Source of the DNA: Buxus sempervirens
Taxonomy: Eukaryota; Streptophyta; Magnoliopsida; Buxales; Buxaceae
Assembly: GCA_947561395.2 (NCBI GenBank)
Contig: OX387190.1
Coordinates: forward strand, 42,396,392-42,460,391
Direction of reading: 5' to 3'
DNA length: 64,000 nucleotides
Position numbers and translations under genes: made by a program. The notes under the pieces are model-generated. The model saw only the letters and a list, made by a program, of their open reading frames with translations, was not told where the DNA came from and did no database searches. Positions within the stretch are counted from its first letter, which is position 1; each line of letters starts with the position of its first letter. Shown piece after piece: positions 48,479 to 58,290 of the stretch.

Positions 48479-49700
48479 CCAGAATACTTAAAAAAGTGTG
48501 TTACATTTCTGAATGACTGTATTTAACATGTGAGTTCGATTCTTTAAAAATGACTCTTTGGACACATTCTGGGGCCATTAGATATTTCCCAGATTCTGGT
48601 ATCACTTGCAATCATAAGATTTCTTTGATGTAGCGGGTGAACCTCTAGCTTTTTTTCACATGCATTTGTTCCTTACTTCTTTCGCATGCTAGTGTTTTTA
48701 AGTTACATGACTGCAAATAAGGTTTCCTAGTGCTAAATTTCCAGTTCTTATTTCTTCTTACAGGATACGGATCATAAGATGCACAAGGACTCTTTCTTTG
48801 GGTCTGGTAACCTGGATTTAGACCCAATAAGAACAGATTCCCTACATGCAGATAGCACATTCCGGAAGAAGAGCCCATTTACTTTTGGGATTTCTGTTCC
48901 AGGCGGTTCTCTCTTGAACTCTGGCAACTCTCCCCTGGAGGTGGCAATTGTGATTCGTGACCCGCCAATCCGCGTCTTAGGCGGGTTTGGGTTGACTGTT
49001 TCAACCCGTGAGTTGGGTTTGGGTCATGAATTCTCAACCCGATTATAAACAGATTGGGTTAGGGTTTGACCCATCAACCCGAATGACTCGATTACAACCC
49101 ACTTATTTTTTTGGGTAATATAAGTTTGGAACATTATAGTAACAATAGTTGTAGCTATTCTACCTTTCCTCTCTAAATATAAATAATGACAGGATAAATG
49201 TGAAGAAAGATTTTTTACATATAAATATTTCAAATTTCTTAGCCTCTACTAATATAAATTGAGGCCTTGATGACAATTAAAGTTTTTTAAGGCTTTATTA
49301 TTATGTTTTAGTTCTTTTCTTCATGTTATTTTAGTTCTATCTTAATGATTGTTGTGTTATTATGTTTGTTAGGTTTGCTTTGATATTAAAATGAATTAAA
49401 AAAAATAGAATTTGCATAGACTTTGATATTAGAATGAATTAAAATTTTTAATTTTTAGTAGTAATTTAAATTATTTAAACGCGTTGGCAGGTTATACCGG
49501 ATTGGGATATTCCAACTCATTTATTAAACGGGCAAGTTTGGGTTGAGCTTGGCTTGTTAACCTCGTTGGCTTGTTAACCTCGTACATCAACCCGACCCAT
49601 TGCCATATCTACTCCCCCCAAAGGTTCAGTAAGGGGTCAGAAGGGCCCCCCTTTGATAATTTCTCAAGAAATGATTCTTTCAATGTGCACGAAAATTGAA
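48479..49700 (+). pseudogene. EH gene fragment (intron 12 end and exon 13), split by a hAT element
   Basis: 48479-48935 matches 26200-26666, including the acceptor TTACAG and DHKMHKDS-, RTDSLHADS- and FRKKSPFTFG-coding sequence. After the hAT insertion it resumes at 49612-49700, matching about 26660-26745. It then jumps to block D (from about 27684), a deletion of some 940 bp relative to the parent locus. It is on the same strand as the parent EH gene. No upstream exons are present. Confidence 0.9.
48936..49611. mobile_element. hAT-type element, family 2, copy A
   Basis: 676 bp with ends TGGAGGTGGCAAT... and ...ATTGCCATATCTA. It is flanked by CTCTCCCC (48928-48935) and CTCCCCCC (49612-49619), a 7/8 match 8-bp duplication. 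The subterminal parts are rich in GGGTTTGGGTTGA / CAACCCG motifs. It interrupts the EH pseudo-exon. Confidence 0.85.
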
Positions 49701-50177
49701 CAGAGGCCACATGGTCCACCTGCGCCTTTAAGGAAATGGCTCGAACATAATAAACATGGCTCCTGTGGAAGGCGCAGATATCAGACCAGTGGCATGTAGA
49801 AAGCTCAGGTATAGAACCCAACCACCCTGGCTGCATGAAGGTACTACTTATGAGGCACTCTTTTAATGGGCTTAGCCCATATTGACTAATGTGCTCGACG
49901 GAGAAATCTGATAAATACAGTTCGTTGCATTCAGAGCTGGCAAAAGAGATCGCAAGGTTTTGATGTCCTAGCCTAAAGGGTGCGATCACAGATTCACAAT
50001 CAAATCGCCAAGAATGCAATTCTAAAGAGGAACACTATTGTGCCTGAGAAGCATCGCTGATGGGAGCCAAGGGTCAATTAACTGCAATATATGTTGTAAC
50101 ATCCTCCTCTCGACTGTATGTGTTTGTGCACCTATAGAAGAATCTATTACCTTTTTAAGTTGGAGGAAAATTTCTGA
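49690..50177. repeat. Block D, copy 3 (unit 3, first part)
   Basis: Matches 27684-28010, from TTGAACA(C/G)AGGCCAC to GAAGCATCGCTGATGGGA (about 50064). The remainder to 50177 is unmatched. Confidence 0.75.
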
Positions 50178-50185
50178 TAGAAAGC

Positions 50186-50874
50186 TAGAGGTGGCAATTG
50201 TGACCCGCCAACTTGCCGAACCTGCCCAGTCTTAAGCGGGTTTGGGTTGACTATTTCAACTTGCGGGTTAGGTTCAGGTCATGAGTTCTCAACCCAATTA
50301 CTAACGGGTTGGGTTAAGGTTTGACCCCTCAACCCAAAGTGACCCGATTACAATTGGATTATTTTTTTTTGTGTAATAGAAGTTTGGAACATTATATTAA
50401 TAATAGTTGTGGCTAGTCAACCTTTCCTCTTTTCATATAAATAATGACAAAGGATAAAGTTAAGAAAGACTTTCTACATATAAATATTTCAAATTTCTTA
50501 GTCTCTACTGATATAAATTGAGGCTTTGATGATAAGTAAAGTCTTTTAAGACTTTATTATTATGTTTTACTTCTTTTCTTTATGTTATTTTAGTTTTATC
50601 TTAATGATTGTTGTGTTATTATGCTTGTTAGATGTACTTTGATATTAGAATGAATTAAAAATTAGAATTTGCATAAACTTTGATATTAAAATGAATTAAA
50701 ATTTTTTATTTTTAGTAATAATTTAAATTATTTAAACGGGTTGGCAGGTTGAAGCGGGCTGAATTAGGATTGGGATATTGCAACCCGTTTATTAAATGGG
50801 CGGGTTCGGATTGAGCCTTGGCTTGTTAACCCCCTACATTAACCCGATCCGAACTCGACCCATTGCCACCTGTA
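50186..50874. mobile_element. hAT-type element, family 2, copy B
   Basis: 689 bp with ends TAGAGGTGGCAAT... and ...ATTGCCACCTGTA. It is flanked by TAGAAAGC (50178-50185) and TACAAAGC (50875-50882), a 7/8 match. The interior is collinear with copy A, including TAATA(T/G)AAGTTTGGAACATT. Confidence 0.88.
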
Positions 50875-51031
50875 TACAAAGCCATGAAGCTGCCAATAAA
50901 GACAACTGCATTGAAAGGATTCAAAAGTTTATCAAAAGTATCAAAAAATTGTTGCACCTTTCATTTCCCAACTTTGCCCCTTCAATTATTGGACCTCTCT
51001 AGTCTCTCTCCCAGATTCATGCCCAATTGAT

Positions 51032-51220
51032 TATTTAATTTCAACATACCCAAACCCTATGTTTGCTTAATGGGCTGGTCACGTGGCAAAGCTGTATTTA
51101 ATTTGAACAAACCCAAACCCTACGTTTGCTTAATCGACTGGTCACGTGGCAAAGCTGTATTTAATTTCAACAAACCCAAACCCTACGTTTGCTTAATCGA
51201 CTAGTCACGTGGCAAAGCTG
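51032..51220. repeat. 63-bp tandem repeat, three copies, each with a G-box
   Basis: Copies at 51032-51094, 51095-51157 and 51158-51220. Each ends with GTCACGTGGCAAAGCTG, which includes CACGTG. The second and third copies are most alike. Confidence 0.92.
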
Positions 51221-51281
51221 TCACCCCCAGTTAAGAATATTGATCACCACATGGTTATGACGTGGCTTTTTGGAGCCAATG

Positions 51282-51393
51282 AATCTTAAGAGATAGTCTA
51301 ATTATTTGAAAACACATACATTAGGAAAAAGAAAATAAATCTTAAGAGATAGTCTAATTATTTGAAAACACATACATTAGGAAAAAGAAAATA
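51282..51393. repeat. 56-bp tandem duplication, two copies
   Basis: 51282-51337 and 51338-51393, each beginning AATCTTAAGAGATAGTCTAA; the copies appear identical, so the event is recent. Confidence 0.93.
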
Positions 51394-51849
51394 AAGCTTT
51401 TAACCAAAACCGATTGAAGTCGACACTTGAAGGGTATTATCGTCATTGGAGAGAGAAGTTACTTTCCAAGATAAGAATCTTGATCGGAGCAAGGGAAATG
51501 AAATGACGTATTTTTCGGGGAAGAGTTACTTTTCAAGATATGTATTAGAGCAGCTCAACGAGAAAATTAATTAAAGGTCAAGCATGGATTGGAATTGGAG
51601 GAGGAGCTCCTTTTTCTTTTGTTTTTTTTTTTTTGAGAAGAAAGATTTCTTCTCCAAAATGCTTTCACACCTCATCTAAAATGATTCCACAGAATCCACA
51701 CCTCATCTGAACCAAGAAAGCTTTTTTTTTTTTTAATTTTTGCGCCTGCAGCACCGAAAGCACCCCAAGCTGGCGAACGGGACACCTCGGCCCCAAACCA
51801 CCATACACCAATACGTCAACCGTCACCATCCTCCCGCTTAATATAACAG
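51394..51849. other. Intergenic in unit 3
   Basis: No gene recognised; includes T/A runs near 51622-51636 and 51721-51737. Confidence 0.45.
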
Positions 51850-52640
51850 ATGGCACTTATAGAAGGCGCAGGTATCAGACCAGTGACATTGTCCCCCGCC
51901 TTGATGCTCCAGCAGACCATATGGTTATCGTTGAATGTTGCCACTTGTAATATGCAACGGGTAGATACTGAAATGTAATTGTGGTGACATTTCAATATTG
52001 AGAAAGAGTAGCTGCCGTTGAATGCTAAATGTGGCAGTATCCAACAGTGACTGCATAGTCTACCTTATCATCAAGGCGGCGGACGATTTCAACCCAGTTG
52101 TGCCTGAGAAGCGCTGCTGATGGGAGCCACCAGGATAGCTATAAACTAGCAATTGCAGACCCTTTTGAAAGAAACATAAGGATGACTAAATGGAATCACT
52201 AGCTGCCAACATAAGAATGTAAAGTACGGTTGCTTTCTGGTAATCAGAGAACCAAATGTTTATCATAATCTTGAACTAGAGAAGGCAATGGAAATAAAAT
52301 TCCAGTAAAATTGGAGAAAACAAGAAAGACAGAGAGAAGATACCTCCGTTGTGATGCTTGCAGTGATAGTAGTTAAAAGGCTCAAACCTGTGGTTATAGA
52401 TTTGCCTTTTCAGATTCCTTATCACACCATCCCCGAATCAAAATTAAATCGAATCCAGCTGGGTTAAAATTATTCAAGCCTGATCATGTTCTGTCCTGAA
52501 CTGAACATTCAGAACAGATGAGACGAGAACGGAATTCCGGCGAGATTCAACTGCAATCGATATAAGAGGCGTTACTTTTGTGACAACGGCCCCAGTGCGC
52601 GCTATCACGGATTACTCGATAACGGGTACATCCCAATTCC
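51850..52640. repeat. Block D, copy 4 (unit 3, second part)
   Basis: Matches 27725-27770 and 27980-28517, up to GTGCGCGCTATCACGG (about 52613). A frameshift breaks the possible minus-strand exon near 52375. Confidence 0.75.
51891..52084. mobile_element. MITE-like element with GTCC(C/G)CCGCCTTGATG ends
   Basis: Inverted ends GTCCCCCGCCTTGATG (51891) and the complement of CATCAAGGCGGCGGAC (52069-52084). It lies exactly where block D is interrupted (AGACCAGTGACATT before, GTTGTGCCTGAGAAGC after). No target duplication is clear. Confidence 0.55.
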
Positions 52641-52922
52641 CAACTGATTACTCGGGTAACAGATTACTCGGGCTATGTGGGTATGTGAATATGATTCCCC
52701 ATCACAATGGCCTCGTCGGAGAGTTAGATTCGTCCAAAATACAAAATTAAAGGAAACTATGCAACTTACAGAGCGGAAATCAAGCTTTGGAAAATTGGAA
52801 AACGAATACAGTACTTATCACAACAACTAGTAAAATTTAACTGTATTTTAAGTAGCATAATCAAATTATACAGATGAGATGGGAGTCATGGGACACACTT
52901 AGTGATGGGAAAAAGTACATTT

Positions 52923-54209
52923 TTAGACCTTGACGGCAAAGATCTCCATTAGAGAAGACCAAGTTCCCGACACCCCAATAACTACTCCAAAAACCAGTAT
53001 TCCCATATCCAAAAGAACTCCTGGCCATCCCAACTCTTCCCTGAAAACCAACCAGTGGAACAGAGAAGGCAAAACAAACGCTAGAATACAACACACGCTA
53101 CTTCCCACCAAAGACAAGAAATCGGCAAAGTTAGGCACTAAGAGTGCGACCAAGGTCACAACCAAAACCACCAACCATCTCAACCACAAAGAGTACTTTC
53201 CACTGCTGAATCGCCTCTCAACCACTTCAAACACCGGGTTCATCATCAAAGGGAACGTGATGAACAGATTCACACACAGTCCCAGCTGAACCAAAATGCT
53301 CACCAGTCCTCGCCCAAAGTTGGTCGTAATTATAGCTTTGGTTTCTTGGCCGAAAGCAAAGTAACCCAGAGCTCCAAATCCTGCAAACATCAGAGAAACG
53401 AAGGCCATGGACAACCCCAATATCTTCCCGAACTTTTCCTTGTCTCTCGTCTCCGATTCTAATGGCAAAACCATTCCGATCCCTTCAAAGGAGTAAACAG
53501 CGACACCCATACCATAAAAGAAAACAGAAAGACTCCCAAAAGCTTCTAAAGCAGGCTTCTGTTTGAGATATATCAGAACGTCTTCGACCATCACAACACC
53601 CATCGCTCCAAGATCAACGACGTCGGCGAAAATACTCAAAGGGGCGAGATAGGTCAGCGTGGGAACCGAATTTAATCCCAATTGAAACGGAAGGCAGCTC
53701 CAGATGTAAAAGGTCTTTGGCTTGAACCCAAGAATTTCCTGGGCGAGACCTTGACGCGTAGGTGAAGACGAATTGAAAACGTTGGCGAGGGTATTGGAAA
53801 TGAAGATGAGGTAGCTGACACAGAACGCCGCTTGCGATAGAACGATCATGACATCGACGGCGAACCTCCCAACCGGACCGCAGACGGTAAAGCCAAGATC
53901 TCCGAACGAGGCAATCTTGGTGAAACCCTGAAGGGATTCGAGTTTTCTGCGGGTATGGACCAGAAGCATCATACAATAATAGGTGAGGCTGGCAACGGCG
54001 AATATCATGAGCATCCCAACGACCCATCCGGTTCTCTTGAAGGCGTAGGGGAGGCCCAGTACGCCGGCACCCACGATAGAGATGAATACGTTGGCGAAGG
54101 TCTTGGGCAGGGATGAGAGAGATGAGGATTTAGGTAGAAGAGGCGTGTCTTCTCGCGGTAGAGTTCGAAGACGGCTGGAGGACGAACTCGCTTCTTTATC
54201 AAACCCCAT
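52923..54209 (-). CDS. AVT3: Vacuolar amino-acid transporter AVT3-like, tandem copy 3
   Basis: Intronless, 428 residues, complete. It is the most diverged of the three, about 36 differences from copy 1 by hand count. The changes are densest in the C-terminal third (RFSSGKYSLWLRWLVVLVV; MGILVFGVVIGVSG). It shares GTWSSxMEIFAVKV at the C-terminus with copy 2, so copy 1's GTCSSLVEILGVKV is probably derived. Its promoter matches that of copy 1 for about 870 bp. The AAAP TM signature and the AFGQET loop are retained. Function as in copy 1: neutral amino-acid export from the vacuole, inferred from the family. Confidence 0.93.
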   Translation of the reverse strand: MGFDKEASSSSSRLRTLPREDTPLLPKSSSLSSLPKTFANVFISIVGAGVLGLPYAFKRTGWVVGMLMIFAVASLTYYCMMLLVHTRRKLESLQGFTKIASFGDLGFTVCGPVGRFAVDVMIVLSQAAFCVSYLIFISNTLANVFNSSSPTRQGLAQEILGFKPKTFYIWSCLPFQLGLNSVPTLTYLAPLSIFADVVDLGAMGVVMVEDVLIYLKQKPALEAFGSLSVFFYGMGVAVYSFEGIGMVLPLESETRDKEKFGKILGLSMAFVSLMFAGFGALGYFAFGQETKAIITTNFGRGLVSILVQLGLCVNLFITFPLMMNPVFEVVERRFSSGKYSLWLRWLVVLVVTLVALLVPNFADFLSLVGSSVCCILAFVLPSLFHWLVFREELGWPGVLLDMGILVFGVVIGVSGTWSSLMEIFAVKV

Positions 54210-55085
54210 GATCTAACGCCAACAGATCCTGCAATTCGGTTACAGAAGATGAAACAGAGGAAAAGGGTGATCGATGAAGCAACCGAGTAATTGACTTGAT
54301 TTTTCTCGAATTATTTTGCAAGAGATGAAGGAATCGGATGTAAAAAGGCGGATTTTGGATGGATTTTTCTCGAATTAATTCGAAAAGGAACGAAGGAATC
54401 GGATGTACAAAGAGGTATTTGGCTCGGTTCTCTTCGTCCTCTTATTGGAGACATGCTATCGCGTGATGAGTACAGAAGCGGAAAAAGAAGTGCAGGCTTG
54501 CTCTCCCGAGTCCTGGCACTGACGACGTATCAGGTGCCAAAGATTTAATAACAATAATATACAATTTGGTCACGAGTTCAAATCTGATACAATATATGGA
54601 AATGTGGTGCAGAAAGGTGCACCGTACTAAGATGTGACGCTCTGCAATCGGTCTTAACAGTTTTTCTGGACTATTGTAAAGTCCGTTAATCTCAACCGCC
54701 CACGCGTTCTAAGCTCGCGCTTCTTTCAACGTGTCTCGTACTCCGTGGTCGGCCACCGTCAGACAACGGGCGAGGCTGCTTTTTTACAGGACCGATCAAA
54801 TCTGGACGGCTTCTAGATATTTTCAGTCACCGGTGGTCCAACAGACATTCTAGTAAAGGGCTCCAGCTGATTTCAAGCCGGTAATGGGTTGAGAAAGTTT
54901 TCTGTTCAAAGAGTTTTCCTTTTTTTTTTAAATAAAAAAATAAGTTATTACCGGTAGAATATCTCAGAATTAATATTTTTATGTTTATAGTTACTAGTGG
55001 AATTTGAATTCAAATTTTTATGCTTGTATTTTACCTACATCTATTAGTATTATAAAGCCAACCTATGATTTTTTAGTTGACATTC
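54210..55085 (-). promoter_or_regulatory. AVT3-3 promoter, duplicate of the AVT3-1 promoter
   Basis: Collinear with 36120-37080 with small indels, including the segment ATCTCAACCGCCCACGCGTT and the AATTTGAATTCAAATTTTTATG stretch near 55003. Confidence 0.6.
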
Positions 55086-55124
55086 AACGTGATTATTTTT
55101 TTTTGTATAATAGAAGTTTATCAT

Positions 55125-55352
55125 AATCTTGAAGTTTATCATAATAGAAGTACGGTTGCTTTCTGGTATTCAGAGAACCAAATGTTTATCATAATCTTGA
55201 ACTAGAGAAGGCAATGGAAATAAAATTCCAATGACATTGGAGAAAACAAGAAAGACGGAGAGAAGATACCTCCATTGCGATGCTTGTAGTAATAGTAGTT
55301 AAAGGCTCAAACCTGTGGTTATAGATTTGCCTGTCCAGATTCTTAATCACAT
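55125..55352. repeat. Block D, partial copy 5
   Basis: Matches 28120-28320 (TTCAGAGAACCAAATG... to TTCTTAATCACA) and is cut at 55353 by the LTR element. It implies a fourth duplication unit, now beyond the element or lost. Confidence 0.8.
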
Positions 55353-56487
55353 TGTAGACACTAAAATTTTTGTGTTATCAAGTCAAAAAAGTTGATCAAG
55401 TCATATAATTGACTTTGGTAGATGAGATCAAATCCAAGGCCAAGGCTTAATCAAAATGCAAGCAAATAAACCCGGGTTAAGCAAAATGGTGGTTCGATCC
55501 GTAGATTATAAAATATGGGTCAAAACAAATAGCTCACAAATCCAACCCATTAACTTCACATGGGCCCTACAAAACAAGATATGAGTCATATTTGTTATTA
55601 AAACAAATAAATAAGTTTTTTGGTAACAAAGTGTGATGATCCATAAGAGGAAAGTCACAACCAAAAAAATAAAGGCATGGAATATTTTAATATTTAAATA
55701 AATGCCAAAATCAAGGCGAAGAGATTTCTCAGTATGGTATGCTCAATCAAATTCAAATTGCTGCCAAATGAGACTTACCCTCATAAAGAAATTCTCAATC
55801 AAAAGAGATCCTCATATTAAGGCAAGTTCTCAAAACCTTTGCCTATAAATAGAGAACCTCAATGAGAAGAAGGGGACAATTTTCAAGTTCTAGAAGATTT
55901 GCCTAAAGCCTGGGAAAACTCTACAGAAATCAAAAGGGGAATTGGACAAGCTCTAGAAGACTTGCCTAAAGCTTGGGGAAACTCTGCAGAAATAAAAATG
56001 CGAATTCAAGCTATAAAAGTTCTACCTAAAGCTTGGAGAAACTCTGCAAAAATTCAAAGGCTTGAAGAAATTCATTCAAGTCTACATCAAATCCATATTA
56101 TTTTCTCTTTTTCTTACCCATATTTCGAGAAAAGAAAAGACAAATCAAAACCACAAAAAAGAAGATAATTCTACAACTACATTTGGTTCGAGATCAAGCC
56201 CTGCAACCCCTGAATCGAAGATCGAAGATTGGTTCGAGATCAAGCCCTGCAACCCCTGAATCGAAGATCGAAATTTGGTTCGAGATCAAGCTCTTTTAGC
56301 CCTCGAATTGAATATTGAAGTTTGTTCAAGATCAAGCTCATGTAGCCCTTGGATCAAAGACCCATTGAGGAGATCGAATCAGAGGAGAATCACAAAGATT
56401 GTAACACATTTCTTCTTTTCAAATACAAATTGTTATTTGTTAAATTTTTCTTATCTTTTGTTTTAGACACAAAAATTTGTGTTAACA
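55353..56487 (+). repeat. 5' LTR with TATA box and two internal tandem arrays
   Basis: 1135 bp, TGTAGACA...TTAACA. TATAAATA lies at 55844-55851. Downstream are three copies of a 60-63 bp repeat (55885-56070, AG(A/C)TTGCCTAAAGC) and four of a 46-bp repeat (56185-56365, GGTTCGAGATCAAGC). The repeats lie in the likely transcribed leader. Confidence 0.85.
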
Positions 56488-56565
56488 AATTTCTGGCACG
56501 CCCGGTGGGACCTCTTTGCCTCTCATCTCTTTCTCCTACAAATATCTCTGATCAATAAGTTCTTT

Positions 56566-58290
56566 ATGGCTTCAAGGAAAATTCAGATTGTTTGTAGTGC
56601 CAAGGATGCTACAAAATTATTCTCATCTACAGGAGGAAACAATGTGACTGGTTCTACAACACGAAGCAAATCCAAGAATGCTATGGCCTTAACCAAGTTT
56701 CCAGCCACCTCCAAGATTGTTCCAACGAAGGTGACCAAAGCTTTAGCTTCAACTAAACCCATCATTTCTTTTGCCTACTTGGGGGCAAAGAGAAATGAGG
56801 CCACCAATACAAGAAAGTTGCCTATTCCTTCAGATGAGTCTAGGTCTGGGGGCAAGTCATTAGACTTGGTGTCAGATGCAAAATCAAGTACGGGTTTGCA
56901 CTTTGGATCTTCGCCTCGCACCCTAAGGGAGAAGTCTCTCATGAGGGATTATGAACTCTCAACTTCCTCATTTTTTATAGGCACGCATGTCATGATGACC
57001 GGTGTCTCCATAGTTGAATAAAAATTGGCAGAAATGGCTCAAGCTATTGCCAAGCTCACCAAGATAGTGGAATAAAAGGATCTCTAGATTGCATTGCTCA
57101 TGAATAAGTTGGAGATGCAAAACATTGGAGAATCAAACTAGGGTCCAAGCCATCCTCCTGGTTACACCCCCCAAGTTACTCCGGTGGTTGATAAAGAACA
57201 AAAAGTTTCTTCAAATAAAGTCATTAACCAACCCGCTTAGTCAACCACAGTAATTTCTTTATCAGTCCAACAACTACAGGACATGATAATAAACACGGTT
57301 AGAGCTCAATATGGTGGAGCACCTCAAAGTACGTTAATGTACTCAAAGCCATATACTCAGCGGATTGACAATATGCAGATGCCAGCAGGCTATCAACCTC
57401 CAAATTTCCAGTAGTTTGACGGAAGATGCAATCCTAAAAAACACATTGCGCATTTCGTTGAAACTTGCAACAATGTTGGTGAGATCATCTAGTCAAACAA
57501 TTTGTTCGTTCCCTCAAGGGAAATGCCTTTGACTGGTATGTTGACTTGGAATTTGGGTCCATTGATAGCTGGGAGCAGATTGAACGTGAGTTTCTTAATA
57601 GGTTTTATAGTACTAGGCGAAGGGTCAGTATGATAGAGCTCACCAACACAAAGCAATGAAATGATGAGCCTGTGATTGACTATATCAACCGCTGGCATGT
57701 ACTGAGCCTTGATTGCAAAGATTGGCTTTCAGAATTATCAGCTGTCGAAATGTGCATTCAAGGAATGCACAGGGGCTTCTCTACATCCTTGAAGGGATCA
57801 AGCCCCGCATCTTTGAAGAATTGGCTACGAGGGCCCATGACATGGAGTTTAGCATCTTTAATCGTGGTGGCGATAGTTTTACTTTCGTTGATTAACAAGA
57901 AGAAAAGAAAGCAACAAAGAAAGGAGAAAGGACTTTTGAGAATGCTATGGCAATTACAATCGTTTCAGTGAAGATTTCAAGCAAGTATAGTGATAAACAA
58001 GAGAAGAAAGTTGAACCTCCACGAGAAAAAGAGAGGCACCGACCTACACTCAAAGAGCTACAAGAAAAGCAATATCCTTTTCCTGATTCTGATGTTGCAG
58101 GGATGTTAGAAAATCTACTTGAGGAGGGAATCATAGAGTTACCAGAACCAAAGTGTCTGAAAGAGGTACGACGCATTGATGACCCACGATATTGCAAATA
58201 TCATCGTGTGGTAAGCCATCATGTAGAGATGCTTTATGCTCAAGGAAAAGATCATGAACTTGGCACGCGAAGGAAAAATTATTCCTGATA
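56566..58290 (+). pseudogene. gag-like polyprotein, degraded
   Basis: Starts MASRKIQIVCSAKDATKLF. The frame is open to TAA at 57019 and then continues with homology through stops at 57073, 57085, 57139, 57238 and 57412. Recognisable Ty3-gag parts are FDGR-NPKKHIAHFVETCNN, a SWEQIEREFLNRFYSTRR segment (about 57570-57620) and NDEPVIDYINRW. After frameshifts it continues with RPTLKELQEKQYPFPDSDV, GMLENLLEEGIIELPE and YCKYHRVVSHHVE (58040-58235). The gene cannot make a full gag. Confidence 0.8.

Noticed and set aside
55485-55510. GGTTCGATCC as a tRNA T-loop
   Set aside because: No acceptor or anticodon arms pair around it; it is part of the LTR.
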